Assembly (NCBI GenBank): GCA_938084675.1
Contig: CALKGM010000007.1
Coordinates: 1 to 37,614, forward strand
Length of the DNA: 37,614 bases
Direction of reading: 5' to 3'
Source: Candidatus Poseidoniaceae archaeon
GTDB lineage: Archaea; Thermoplasmatota; Poseidoniia; Poseidoniales; Poseidoniaceae
Part shown: positions 7,044-17,900 of the stretch, in pieces
How positions within the stretch are numbered: position 1 is the first letter of the stretch
Layout of the letters: each line of letters starts with the position of its first letter
The notes under the pieces: model-generated
Database searches by the model: none
Told to the model about the DNA's origin: nothing
What the model saw: the letters and a program-made list of their open reading frames with translations, nothing else
Program-made: the position numbers and the translations under genes

Positions 7044-9566
7044 ATGCGCTCGTTCGTTTTGGTCCTTCTTTTGCTATCAGCGGCCTGCGTTCCAATGGCA
7101 GCATCTGCGACAGAAGGGCGAGACAGTCCGGGATGTTTGACACAAACGATCGGCAACCTTGGATCGGCGATTGATATTGACCCGGGAGTCTGCATTATCG
7201 TGGACTTGGGCACGCTTGTCCCCGGCGATGTCTTCGAAATTGAACTGATCATTCTTGACGATGCACTGGATGTTTTGTTCTTTAACCAGAATACCATTCA
7301 GCCCTATGAGTTGGGCCAATCGTACCGTTCAACGATGGAACAACCGGCTTCCACTGAATTTGCATTGGGAGGGTATGAGTTCCACTGGGCGGTTCCTCCA
7401 TCGATTCAATCCAAAAACTGGTACATGGTATTGGACAATCTTGCTCATGATGGTGATGATGACAACGGCGACCAAGGTGGCGTCCGTAGCAAAATCTCAG
7501 CAACAGTAACTCCCCTAGAACAGGCCTATTGGACGCCGTACCACGATTTGGTTGCGGTTGGACAAGATGATTTCTCCATCCTCCTCTCAGGTGATGATTT
7601 ACGCCTTGATGCGGGAACGACCGTCGTGATTTCCGGATGGGATTTAGATTTCATCGGAGATGTATACCTCCAAACGCGATTGATGCATCAGCGCTACGAA
7701 TTAGGTGCGGTAGGTGTGCAATACATTGACGGCGGCGCCCTTCAGGGCGTTGATGTTCCTAAATCCGTGACATGGATGGTGCCCAGCGACCTTGACGGCG
7801 AAGAACTTCTTTTGGTTGTGGACAATACGGACGTTCCTCTCGGAGGAGGAAATGGAACACAAGACCTGCGCATGACGGTACGAATCGAACTTGCGCCACC
7901 GTTGACTCCAAAAGTTTCGGATTCAAGCGATTCAACGGTATCCATCGGAGACTCCATCCTACTTGACGGGTCGGCAACAGCAAATCGCCTTGGACAAATT
8001 GCATCAATGCGGTGGGACTTTGATAATACTGTAGATAGCGATGAGGACGGAAACCCGACCAACGACGCCGATGCTTCCGGATTCACAGCTTCCCCGTCAT
8101 GGGATTCTCCCGGTGTCAAAACCATCACAGTCACCTCCACTTCTCCAACTGGAGAACAGGCGTCTGCTGATTATTTGGTGACCGTTGTGGACACCCAAGA
8201 CCCAATCGCTCGTATTTCCTCAAACGGTACGCCGGTTTCGGACGGGTGGAAAGTGGACAGAGGTACAGGCATATCGATGAACTGTCTCTCAAGCACCGAC
8301 GATGATGCAGTGGATTCGTGCGATTGGACCGTCAATGGAGTAGCCTTTGGGAACACGACAACCCTCCCGTTACTTTGGGAGGAGATCGGAGTTTACGAAC
8401 TGGGGCTCATCGTTTCAGACGCTGCGGGAAATACTGCGAGTACATCAACAACCATTCGTTCAACCGATCCAACCGTTCCATCCTTCAATACATCATTCTT
8501 CGCTGATTTCCCGACCGAAGTATACGCAGGTGACACTTGGAAGTTCAATGTTGAAGTGAGTGACGCATACGACAGTGAATCCAGTTTGCGCGTGCATTGG
8601 GACCTCAATCCTTCCAAGGATTCTGACGGTAATGGAGATACTCGGGACGATGCCGATATGATGGGGCTCCAGCCTGTTATTGCATTTGCCGCTGAGGGAA
8701 CTCAAGATATTGTCATCACGGTTTTTGATGCTTCTAACAACACGGCTTCGTTCGCCTTCAAGGTTGAAGTGAATTCTCCACCTTCTACGGCAGGCCTTGC
8801 TGGGCCAGCCATGATGGCTCTGTTTGTACTCTGTCTCACCGGGGTTGTATCGGTTCTCGGCTTCCGTTCATGGCAGCGTCGACTTGCACTTGAATTGTTG
8901 ACTGGGCGGGGCCTCAGTAAAGATGAGGCACAAGGTCACATCGGAATGGTCGCTCAACGCCGCAAACTCTCTTTGTTCGCTAAAGCAATAGAAATTGCAG
9001 GATTGGACCAGGGGGAAATCCAATCCAAGGATGATTCCGAGGCTGACGCAAAGGCTGCAGAAATGGAGGCCATTTATGGTAGTTCAGCTGGTACAGCAGC
9101 CGACCCCAATCTATCGTTTGCTCCTCCTCCTCAGTATCAAGCCGAAGCGATTTCACAAGGAAGCAGTCAAGCGGCTCTAGAGGCTGCATCGCTCTTTGGT
9201 ATGGAGCAAACTCCTGTCTCATCTTCAGCCGTAACAATCGATGCACTTGCAGCGTTTATGGATGATGAACCTGAACCCGAACCCACTCCTGCACCGATGG
9301 AACAGCCAGTCGCTACGCCAGCACCAGCAATCCCTCCTTATGAGCCTGAAGTCAACCGCTCTGAAATCCAGATGCCAGCAATGGCCACTGAACCGCAACC
9401 TGCTCCAAAAGAAGTAGAACAGCCTGCTCCATTCGTCAACATTCGTCATACGTGTACAGCATGCAATGCTGTGTTTGAACTCGATATGCCTAGAGGTGTT
9501 GAAGTTGCGGTGGTTGGTTGTCCTGGTTGCGGTGTTGACCAAACCATCACCCAATCATCCTCATAA
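7044..9566 (+). CDS. Exported PKD-repeat protein with one membrane helix and a cytoplasmic zinc ribbon
   Basis: The ATG at 7044 starts a clear signal peptide (MRSFVLVLLLLSAACVPMAASA, cleavage after about residue 22), so I prefer it to the longer open frame that runs back into rnz. Residues 25-285 are an unrecognised beta-rich ectodomain. Three PKD-like domains follow at about 290-380, 386-480 and 480-577. Two of them have acidic loops (VDSDEDGNPTNDAD and SKDSDGNGDTRDDAD) that look calcium-binding. A transmembrane helix at about 583-611 ends in RSWQRR. The cytoplasmic part has a short helical segment (LLTGRGLSKDEAQGHIGMVA), a proline/glutamate-rich linker, and a C-terminal MJ0042-like zinc ribbon with C804-x2-C807 and C826-x2-C829. 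The product would be a surface protein with an intracellular zinc module. The extracellular ligand is unknown. Confidence 0.85.
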   Translation: MRSFVLVLLLLSAACVPMAASATEGRDSPGCLTQTIGNLGSAIDIDPGVCIIVDLGTLVPGDVFEIELIILDDALDVLFFNQNTIQPYELGQSYRSTMEQPASTEFALGGYEFHWAVPPSIQSKNWYMVLDNLAHDGDDDNGDQGGVRSKISATVTPLEQAYWTPYHDLVAVGQDDFSILLSGDDLRLDAGTTVVISGWDLDFIGDVYLQTRLMHQRYELGAVGVQYIDGGALQGVDVPKSVTWMVPSDLDGEELLLVVDNTDVPLGGGNGTQDLRMTVRIELAPPLTPKVSDSSDSTVSIGDSILLDGSATANRLGQIASMRWDFDNTVDSDEDGNPTNDADASGFTASPSWDSPGVKTITVTSTSPTGEQASADYLVTVVDTQDPIARISSNGTPVSDGWKVDRGTGISMNCLSSTDDDAVDSCDWTVNGVAFGNTTTLPLLWEEIGVYELGLIVSDAAGNTASTSTTIRSTDPTVPSFNTSFFADFPTEVYAGDTWKFNVEVSDAYDSESSLRVHWDLNPSKDSDGNGDTRDDADMMGLQPVIAFAAEGTQDIVITVFDASNNTASFAFKVEVNSPPSTAGLAGPAMMALFVLCLTGVVSVLGFRSWQRRLALELLTGRGLSKDEAQGHIGMVAQRRKLSLFAKAIEIAGLDQGEIQSKDDSEADAKAAEMEAIYGSSAGTAADPNLSFAPPPQYQAEAISQGSSQAALEAASLFGMEQTPVSSSAVTIDALAAFMDDEPEPEPTPAPMEQPVATPAPAIPPYEPEVNRSEIQMPAMATEPQPAPKEVEQPAPFVNIRHTCTACNAVFELDMPRGVEVAVVGCPGCGVDQTITQSSS

Positions 9567-9584
9567 TACGCCCGAAGAACATCT

Positions 9585-9622
9585 GTTTGTATGAGCAAAC
9601 CGGCGAATCCTTCCTAAAGGAT
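9585..9622 (+). other. Two small hairpins in the leader of the giant exported gene
   Basis: GTTTG-6-CAAAC at 9585-9600 and ATCCTT-4-AAGGAT at 9607-9622 lie between the PKD gene stop and the GAGGTG ribosome site at 9630. Either could act as a weak terminator, a processing site or an mRNA stabiliser. No T-tract follows. Confidence 0.3.
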
Positions 9623-9640
9623 GACACCCGAGGTGGATGC

Positions 9641-12600
9641 ATGGATGAGAAGGCTACGCGTGTTGTTCGTGCGGGCCTGCCTCAATCAGGCGACCCAAGA
9701 AAGGCTGCTTTGCTCCTCGTGGTCATCATGATGCTTTCAATGATGCAACCTGTTTCTGCGGATGCTACGGTGGACCGTGATGACTTTGGCGTTCTTGATG
9801 CGCTTGCAGAAACGCTTGCAAGTCGTTCGGACGCCAATGAAGAACTGGTAGCCATTAACGGAGCACAGAATTCATTTGCTATTCTGGATGCCTCAAAACG
9901 CCCTGTTCAGGCGGGCGACGCTCTCGCCGACGCTGAGAGTTACCTCAATCAAGTTGAACTCAGGGATACTTCGCCGTTGGTTGAAGATCACCCGCGACCT
10001 TACAATTTCCTGACCGACTTGGCCACAAGCCCAGAAGCATGGCCCTACAATCTCTGGCAAACCTTGTTTTCGGTTGAAAGCCTCGGCTTAGATAACCTTC
10101 TGGGCATTGGCATCAATACATATGCAGTTTATGTTAATTTCACTTCTCGAAACAACGGGCCTTCTTACGAAGCATGGGAATCGGGAACATTCACTGGAGA
10201 ACTTCTTGTCGGAACCGACCTCGTTCTTTTCAAGAATTTCATTGACATTGATGGTGATGGTACGGATGACCTTTCAGTGGCTCTTACCATTGAAGGACTT
10301 ACAACCCTTAACGAAGGCTGGGGCGTTGAGTTTGGAGACGGGATTATCCCTGTCATTGAAGAAATCTGGCTACGACCAACCTTCCAATGGAACGTTGAGG
10401 CTCTGAATGAAAACGACCCGATTTGGGACGAACTTGAACATCTTGAAGTGTCGCTAATGAAGGGCCTGGCCTTTGACATTACCTTGTCCAATTCAGAATC
10501 CTATGCTATTGTCATCGACACCCGATTTACCCAGCCCCCGCATGATGTGACGCTTGGAGTCGGAATACAAAAGATGACTTTCGCCCTCACCGCATTGTAC
10601 GCATCGGCCGGACAGTTAGCGATTGACCTACTTGGAGGTGCAATCAATTCGAGCGACCTTGCACTCACGAGCGTATCAGCGCCATACGCCGTCCGTTTAG
10701 CAAATCCAAACGCCAACGGTGGACAAAAACAGACCGATTGTAGCCAGACGTTCAACTACGACCCTGCTACGGATGGAGATGCCGAAAGTCGTGCACACAA
10801 GTGCGGTATTGGAATCGGTATCGGCTATGTTCACTTTGGTGAAGTGAGGGCTGATAATACGGTGCCGATTCTTGAGTTAGCTTATCTTGACGTGGGATTC
10901 CATCCTGAAAAAGGGGCATCGCTCCTGCCAACTGAAGTCGATTTGACCTTACGAAATGACAATTATGGGCAAAACTCCTTTGATACCGTTGAATTGTTTT
11001 CAGACGTTGACATCGATGTATACCTCCACTATTTCGAAGACCGTTCAAATGTCCCCGAAGGAGAGAGTCCGTTCGGTAACATCACGGATTCGCGCATATG
11101 GATTCGCGGTCTACCTTCCGATTCAATGCACGAGGATGAAATAAACGCTATTTTCACGATGATTGGAGAAGCGCCTGGCTCAGTGAACCTGCCTGGCGAA
11201 ATGCCTGAACGCCTGTCCTTTATCGTCGCCATCAAGAATTTCACCGGAGACCAAACCAATAACGTCAATGACCCAACGTTGCCGATAAATCCTGCTGCTC
11301 CACCCAATACCCTTCTCTTGATCGCTGGAACAGGGTCTATTGATTCCTTGGACTTCATTTCAACATTTAAGCGAGGAGGATATGAAGATGACAGTTCGTC
11401 AATGCTCGTTCGGGTCGAACAGGTGCCGAGGGTTATTGTGATTCAAGGAAGCTTCCTCATTCCTTCAAGCGGAACGAGTCGGATCAATTATGATAATCCG
11501 AATTTGAACTCAATTGCACAACTACTTGACAACGCTCTCCTGACCGTCATTGAGGTCGTGTTGGACATCGGAACGATTCTCAACGGCCTCCCCAATGCCG
11601 TTGTTGGAACTGCGGGCTCAACAGGTGGAGAAGTTGACATCCGGTGTTTTAATCAGGTAAAGAAAAGTCTACCATCATCGCAAAGAGAAGCAACTTACCT
11701 CGGTGAAATGGCCTTTGCACTAGCGAGTAGTCCTCAACCTTGGTTGCCGGAAATGGACCACATTTTGCTCTCCGAAGACACCAATATTGAGGTGGTTAAC
11801 GGCCGCTTAGGTCCACAAGACCCGTTGGTCCCTGTGGCCATGAGCATGCGTATCGGAGGCATATCGCATGTACGGCATTCGTTTGATCCAGTGAATGAAA
11901 TACGAAACATGGAACTTGATGGCGAGCCAGCAGGCTCCCTCCTCATCGGGCACATACGGCACGATGATGGCAATCTTGACGAAGCGGTCAAACAGTCTGC
12001 CACCGTTTCAAATCGGCCGGGAACCTTCAACATTTTACAAGAATCAGAGGCGCTCCAATACAGCGCAAGTGAGCCGATTGGAACCATAACTTACGGCGGG
12101 GAATCTGGCACTCAGCGAAACGCCATCCGTCTAAACGGCTTGCCAGCAACCTTCTCATTGATTCTTGGAGACACCGTGGGTTACATCGCTGATTCTCCAA
12201 TGGAGAGCATTCAGGTTCAGATGACAAACGCCACGGTCCCGCTCACTATGGACGGAGACCACATGCGCTTTTGGGTGAATGAAGATACGGCTGAAGCAAG
12301 TTTGAGCACTCAAATTTCCGATGTAACATCAATTCAGCGATTGAGCCCGCTCATTCCCGGATCATCGGGCCCAGAAGGTAATTCCGTGGTTGAATTGGTC
12401 CGCTCCCAATCCTCTCCATTTGGCGTGTCCATCGAGGATGAAACGAATTATGAGGACCCATTCCTCGGACTCAACGGCAAGGTGTATTTTGCACCCCTTC
12501 CTGCAAACATATCGCTTACACTACCGAGTGATGTTGATTCAGATGGGCTTGAACTGCCAACCTTTGGCGAAGACGAGGGCATCGAAGCACTATCGTTCTT

Positions 12601-14305
12601 CTTGGGAGATTTGGTTGACTTCGGAACGGTTGTCAATGATTTTGTCCATGGCTTAACCGTTGACGTAGGCGGCGTGATTGGCGAAAATGAAAACATGAGT
12701 CTTGGGCTTGACCTCTTCACCGGAGAGGCCTTCAACATGACCGTGGACATGAAGAAAGGAAGCAATTTGGTCAATGAACCGGAATGGTCGCATGGAATTG
12801 GCGTTGAATCCATTGAACAAACCCTCCCCACGTTCAACCTCTCTCGCATGCCAACCTTTGTTGAGTCAAGCCGTGTTACCATGACCGCAATTCTAGAAGA
12901 CGGAAAAATTTCGCAAAACGAGCGAAACCAAGCACTTTCCATTGCCAATGCAGCAAATATCACTGCTGCAGATGCACTCGTTGACGCTCTTGAGGACGGA
13001 CGTATTTACGACGAAGAATTGATTGGAGTCAATCTCACGCTCCTTGAGGAAGAAGGTATTACACTTACAGATCGTCGTTCTTGGCACATCAAGGCTTGGC
13101 TCCCTTCTTTACCTGCTGGAAAGATTGAGATTCTCTATGACTTCCGAATGATTGGTGATGTACCGACCTATGAGGTAGATTTGAAAATGTCTCAATGGCA
13201 GCCAGAGCGCGAACAAATTTCTATCGTTGCGCGAGGGCTTGACGGTCAGGACCTCGAATTGTTGATTGACGGCCTGGACACAACTCAACCAAACAATGTT
13301 GAAGTCAATGTCTTGTTTTCAGTTCAAGAAAACCTCACGGTGCCAAGGGTATCTATGGACATGCGCTATGATGCTGGTGTTCGATTAAAATCAGCGTATG
13401 CACTCTTGATTGACCATCAAGCACTTACTCGTGTCGAAGCCTTGGTGATGGGTATCCCTCAATCAACCGACGTATCAGCAACCATCGGTGACGTATTGGA
13501 ACTCGATCTCTTTGTTCCTGAAGAATTCCGGATTGACGACCATTCAGCAGATTCGTTAATGCTGAAGCAGCTTCGTTACGTTGATGGGTTTTGGTGGCCT
13601 TCAACGGCATTCATGCAGAATCTACCCGGAGTGATGAACCTTTCAACGGCTCCCGATACTCGTTTCGACATTCGCCAACAAACAGCATTCCAAGGTATGA
13701 GAACCCTCGACTACTCATCCAATACTGATGACATGGACCTCTATCTTGAGGCTACAGGGCGTTCAATCGATGCAAAGGGTGACGTGTTGATGATTGCGGA
13801 AGACCTTCCAAAACGATTTGTCCTTGAGCAAACCGATGACTACGGCATGAGAATCGTCTCCTCTGATAGCGGCGTGAAACGTGTATACATCAAACAAACC
13901 GACCTTCCAGCAGCCCCTGGTGTCACACTTGAGCGGGTTGAAGTCGTTGGTGAAAACCTCAAGGGGGCGACCATCCACATTTACACAGGGCCCGGAGAAT
14001 TCCCAGTCATTATTATCGATGACATCAACGAAGGACGTTTGGTTGCCAGTGCTCAAGCCTTTGTTGAGCCAGGATATTACGTCCCTATACTCGGAGACCT
14101 ACGCCTGGACGGACGAGCAGTTTTGCTCGATGCACAATTCACTGGTATCATTCCTACTGCTTCTTCAATCGGAATTAACGGCATGGTGACAGACCTATCT
14201 CTCGTCGGTTCGTTAACCGGTGAATTCGTAGAAACACGACACATCATGGTGGTTGAACCCATCAGTTCTGGCGTTGCTAGTGGATTGGCACTTTTGTTTG
14301 GGTGA
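9641..14305 (+). CDS. Giant secreted protein of unknown family (1554 aa)
   Basis: The ATG at 9641 has a well-spaced GAGGTG ribosome site (9630-9635) and begins a positively charged head followed by a hydrophobic core and VSA cleavage site near residue 40, so the protein is exported. I do not recognise a known domain. The mature part is acidic, beta-rich and has many N-x-S/T sequons. A calcium-type loop DIDGDGTDD lies near residue 205. A recurring strand pattern 'L/M-P-x-x-x-x-[LIF]' occurs at least six times (for example LPATFSLIL, LPANISLTL, LPAGKIEIL, LPKRFVLEQ). The C-terminus, SSGVASGLALLFG, is only weakly hydrophobic, so it has no clear membrane anchor. The stop overlaps the ribosome site of the next gene, implying co-translation with that small membrane protein, which might be its anchor. 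Confidence 0.85.
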   Translation: MDEKATRVVRAGLPQSGDPRKAALLLVVIMMLSMMQPVSADATVDRDDFGVLDALAETLASRSDANEELVAINGAQNSFAILDASKRPVQAGDALADAESYLNQVELRDTSPLVEDHPRPYNFLTDLATSPEAWPYNLWQTLFSVESLGLDNLLGIGINTYAVYVNFTSRNNGPSYEAWESGTFTGELLVGTDLVLFKNFIDIDGDGTDDLSVALTIEGLTTLNEGWGVEFGDGIIPVIEEIWLRPTFQWNVEALNENDPIWDELEHLEVSLMKGLAFDITLSNSESYAIVIDTRFTQPPHDVTLGVGIQKMTFALTALYASAGQLAIDLLGGAINSSDLALTSVSAPYAVRLANPNANGGQKQTDCSQTFNYDPATDGDAESRAHKCGIGIGIGYVHFGEVRADNTVPILELAYLDVGFHPEKGASLLPTEVDLTLRNDNYGQNSFDTVELFSDVDIDVYLHYFEDRSNVPEGESPFGNITDSRIWIRGLPSDSMHEDEINAIFTMIGEAPGSVNLPGEMPERLSFIVAIKNFTGDQTNNVNDPTLPINPAAPPNTLLLIAGTGSIDSLDFISTFKRGGYEDDSSSMLVRVEQVPRVIVIQGSFLIPSSGTSRINYDNPNLNSIAQLLDNALLTVIEVVLDIGTILNGLPNAVVGTAGSTGGEVDIRCFNQVKKSLPSSQREATYLGEMAFALASSPQPWLPEMDHILLSEDTNIEVVNGRLGPQDPLVPVAMSMRIGGISHVRHSFDPVNEIRNMELDGEPAGSLLIGHIRHDDGNLDEAVKQSATVSNRPGTFNILQESEALQYSASEPIGTITYGGESGTQRNAIRLNGLPATFSLILGDTVGYIADSPMESIQVQMTNATVPLTMDGDHMRFWVNEDTAEASLSTQISDVTSIQRLSPLIPGSSGPEGNSVVELVRSQSSPFGVSIEDETNYEDPFLGLNGKVYFAPLPANISLTLPSDVDSDGLELPTFGEDEGIEALSFFLGDLVDFGTVVNDFVHGLTVDVGGVIGENENMSLGLDLFTGEAFNMTVDMKKGSNLVNEPEWSHGIGVESIEQTLPTFNLSRMPTFVESSRVTMTAILEDGKISQNERNQALSIANAANITAADALVDALEDGRIYDEELIGVNLTLLEEEGITLTDRRSWHIKAWLPSLPAGKIEILYDFRMIGDVPTYEVDLKMSQWQPEREQISIVARGLDGQDLELLIDGLDTTQPNNVEVNVLFSVQENLTVPRVSMDMRYDAGVRLKSAYALLIDHQALTRVEALVMGIPQSTDVSATIGDVLELDLFVPEEFRIDDHSADSLMLKQLRYVDGFWWPSTAFMQNLPGVMNLSTAPDTRFDIRQQTAFQGMRTLDYSSNTDDMDLYLEATGRSIDAKGDVLMIAEDLPKRFVLEQTDDYGMRIVSSDSGVKRVYIKQTDLPAAPGVTLERVEVVGENLKGATIHIYTGPGEFPVIIIDDINEGRLVASAQAFVEPGYYVPILGDLRLDGRAVLLDAQFTGIIPTASSIGINGMVTDLSLVGSLTGEFVETRHIMVVEPISSGVASGLALLFG

Positions 14306-14309
14306 TCTC

Positions 14310-14897
14310 ATGAGTCAACCAACTGCCGAAGACCTTCGTAGTGACCGTGAAACGCTTCAGGGTGAAGACCTTGAAGCGTGGGAGGCCGCCCAAGAGGCTG
14401 CAAAACTTCTTCAAACACTAGGAAAGGAGTTCACGCCTTCAAGGGTAGGAATGGCGGGAGCAGTGGTCTTTCTTTTCATTATGCTAGCCTTCAGCGGATG
14501 GTACTGGCTTCTTCCGCGCGATTCAGTCTCGCTTGAAACGCACTACATGCAGCGGGGAGGGCACCTCATTATGTCCGAAATTCACAATGATGGTAGCAGA
14601 GATATTACCGATGTGGAAATCCGAGTTGAGTTCCAAGCAGATGATGGAGATTACCTCGACCACATGGAAATATCAATCAGTCGGATTTCGGCTCACTCCT
14701 CCATTGCTGGAGATGAATTAGAGATGATGATTATTGGCCATACGGTATGGGACGATTATCAACTTGTGGTCTCTCTAAGTTACACTGATTATTCAGGACA
14801 ATTACGAGAACTAAACCAAGAGATTCACCCTGTAGGCGACTGGTCTCAAGAAATTTTCATGGATAAGGCTCCGCGGCATTATTGGCCAATTAACTGA
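14310..14897 (+). CDS. Single-pass membrane protein with FxLYD-like extracellular domain
   Basis: This 195-residue protein starts at ATG 14310, five bases after a GGTGA that overlaps the stop of the giant exported gene; the longer open frame upstream is not needed. Residues 1-45 form an acidic, probably helical cytoplasmic part (EDLEAWEAAQEAAKLLQTLG). A transmembrane helix lies at about 46-68 (VGMAGAVVFLFIMLAFSGWY). The outer domain has the pattern of a small Ig-like FxLYD fold: MSEIHNDGSRDITDVEIRVE, a polar turn, then a strand after SAHSSIAGDELEM. No catalytic motif is visible. Its tight coupling to the giant secreted protein suggests it tethers or chaperones that protein at the cell surface. 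This is inference; domain naming is moderate. Confidence 0.8.
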   Translation: MSQPTAEDLRSDRETLQGEDLEAWEAAQEAAKLLQTLGKEFTPSRVGMAGAVVFLFIMLAFSGWYWLLPRDSVSLETHYMQRGGHLIMSEIHNDGSRDITDVEIRVEFQADDGDYLDHMEISISRISAHSSIAGDELEMMIIGHTVWDDYQLVVSLSYTDYSGQLRELNQEIHPVGDWSQEIFMDKAPRHYWPIN

Positions 14898-14924
14898 AGC
14901 ATCGTTTGTCCAAGAGAAGCGAAG

Positions 14925-14932
14925 CGATAAAG
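14925..14932 (+). promoter_or_regulatory. Possible TATA element before the subtilase gene
   Basis: CGATAAAG lies 23 to 30 bases before the ATG at 14955. A GGGAGGGGA ribosome site is also present, which a leaderless message would not need, so this may be only an internal promoter or chance. Confidence 0.3.
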
Positions 14933-14954
14933 TGCAGGAGAGGGAGGGGAATTC

Positions 14955-17900
14955 ATGTCAGGTGGACAAAACCGAAGATGGGTCATCCTCTTCTTGTTCC
15001 TCCTGCTCGTTGCATCAACGAGTCCAATGATGAGTGTGAACTCAATAACGGACTCTGATGAGATTCTGGAGCCGGAGTGGGTTCGGTTTGATATCAAGGA
15101 AAATGTCTATCATGATGCTGTGGGAATTCTTGACGAATCGTTGATAGATGAACAACGTGATATCCTCGCAGCAGGCCCTTTTGGAACCTTTGACATGAAC
15201 GGTTTACAACTGCACCGTCCAGTTCCCTCTGAATGGATGGAGCCTCGTTTTGACCTCTTGATGTTGCTCGTTTCTGATGAAGTTCGCCTCACAGAAGTAC
15301 GAAACGAACTCTCTTCCATCAACGGGCTTGAAGTCCGAGAATTCATCGCCCCCTCGGGACTCATGGTACAAGGTACCCCGACTGCACTGCGTACATCAGA
15401 GCAGGTCCAAGGAATCGCTGCAAGTCATGAAGTTCCCAAAGGTATGCTCGTAGAATCGACCCTGATGGACCTTCTTTTAATGGAAGGCGGCGAAGAAGCC
15501 ATTGCTTCCATGTTGGTGCGATTGGAAGGATGGCGCAACGATGAGGGACCCATGGAACGGGTAACGTTAACGGACAACGGAAACGGAGTCATCGACCAGC
15601 ATCTCGGCGATGTTGCACATACAGGACTTGAGCAAGCAAGAGCTTGGGACGATGGCCGCTACGAGGGATTTGTCGAGGAAGGAAACCTCCTCACCATAAT
15701 GCAGCAACCTTCGGTCATGTATCTTCGTCCGGACCCGGCCTTTGCTGCGTTCAACGATAACGCTCGAGGTCATATGGAAACCAATACCATGAAGTCGTAC
15801 TTTACCACCGATTTGGACGGCTCAGGCCAAGTTGTAGCGGTTGCAGATTCTGGACTGGATGACGACCATGGTGATTTTGGTTCTCGTGTCGTCGGAAATT
15901 TTGACGTGATTGGAGATGGCTCTACTGCCGATAAACACTCAGGCCATGGAACTCACGTGTCATGCACCGTTCTTGGTGATGGGACGCGTGGAGGATATTC
16001 TGGTGTCGCTGGAGCCGCAGATTTGTACTTCCAAGCCATGGAAAATGACAATACCGGCAATTTTCAATCGCCCTCTCTCAATAATCTACTGAATACGGCT
16101 TACAATGCCGATGCACGCACCCACACCAACTCTTGGGGTTCAAGTTCAGCCAGCCAACAAGGGAAGTACAATTCTGAAACTGAGGATGTCGATGACAGAG
16201 CAAGTTACTATGACCGCTATTACAGTGGGAGAGAAGGGTTGACCATTCTGTTCGCTGCAGGAAACGACGGCCCTGATTCAGGAACCGTCTCCCCTCCGGC
16301 AACTGCGAAAAACGTCGTTTCGGTTGGAAACCATCAAAACCGCTACAATGGCGCTCCGGATTCAATTATGCAAGGCTCATCACGGGGGCCAACGGATGAT
16401 GACCGTATCAAACCCGATCTCATCGCACCAGGAGGATACGTTCGTTCATGCCGTGCCCAGGAAGCAACAGATACCGGCAGTTCAACATGGAGCAATTCCT
16501 ACTACCTCGAATATACCGGGACCTCAATGGCTACGCCCAATGCTGCCGGTATGGCCTTGATGATTCGAGAATACTTGGAAGAAATCGCACAACGCCCCTC
16601 GCCTCAAGGCGCTCTTGTAAAGGCACTCTTGGTTCTTGGAGCCGAAGATGTAGGCTCAAGAAACATACCCAATGACGATGAGGGCTGGGGCCGAATTAAC
16701 TTGCGTAACACGCTTGCTCCGCCAACAGGACAGGGTATTTGGGTTGATGACCGTTCGATACTTTCAGGTACTGGTAACAGCAAAACCTACTCATTCAACG
16801 TATCTCAAGCATCGGGTTTGTTCAAAGCCGTCTTGACATGGTCTGACGAGCGAGGCTCCAGGTTCTCCAATGCTCAACTTGTCAATGACCTTGACCTCAT
16901 TGTCACCTCTCCTGATGGGACGACTTACTTGGGCAATGACTTTGCTAACGGCCGTTCAACAACCGGCGGTTCAAGAGATACCGTGAACAATTTGGAAGTT
17001 GTTCTCATCGATGCTGCCATGTCGGGGACGTGGACGGTTAAAATCCAAGACGGGCAACACAGCGGTTCCAAAACCCAACCCTATGCCGTTGCTGTTCTGG
17101 GGCATGGCGTGAATGACTTGCGACCAGACCCGATGATGGAACCCGAAGAATTCCAGATGAACGTCGGCATTCCACAAGTAGGTGATCCGGTTCAGTTGAC
17201 AACTTCAGTGTTCAACTTTGGAAACGTTGTTGCCAACTCGTTCCCCGTTATCTTTGAGGTCGATGGAAACGAAATAAGTCGCAAATCAACAGCCTTAGGG
17301 GCAGGTTCTACCAAGAAAATGGTTTGGGATTGGACGCCGCAGTTTGCAGGAACAAGCACACTTTCATTCATCATTGACCCAGACGACACGCTTGAAGAGA
17401 TTCGGGAAAATAACAATCGGCACGACATCACGGTGAACATTACTGCTCCCGGTGTGAAACTGGAATCCCCTTCCGCAACCATGACCCTATCTGAAACAAA
17501 TGTCACGACAACCTCGTGGAATCTCACCTTGACCAATACGGCTCTGATTTCCACAAATGCTTCAATGCAAACCGGACAAGTCGTCAACAGCGCTAACGGA
17601 CAAAGCCTACCTTGGTATATTGGAAGTACCACTTCGAATTTCAGTCTTGAAGGCCAAGAATCACAATACATCACGGTAACGTTGGTTCATCCAGCGCCAC
17701 CTCAACCAGGTGACTATCGGATCGACCTGCTCGGCCTTGATGTAGACAATGGCGTGACGTATCCCTTTGAACTCAGTTTTATTGTTCCAGACTTGGCCAA
17801 TGCCAACCTTGAGTTTGACTATTCGATCGTCCCAGTACACCCCTCAAACCCGACCAATTTGACGGTCCGTTTCATCAATAATGGAAATACAGCCATCGGT

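Noticed and set aside
9587-9640. Earlier ATG at 9587 for the giant exported protein
   Set aside because: ATG 9641 has the well-spaced GAGGTG site; the earlier start has none and lies within the small hairpins.
12448-12963. Minus-strand open frame of 171 aa inside the giant exported gene
   Set aside because: Serine-rich low-complexity translation typical of the antisense of an acidic beta protein; no start site or promoter.
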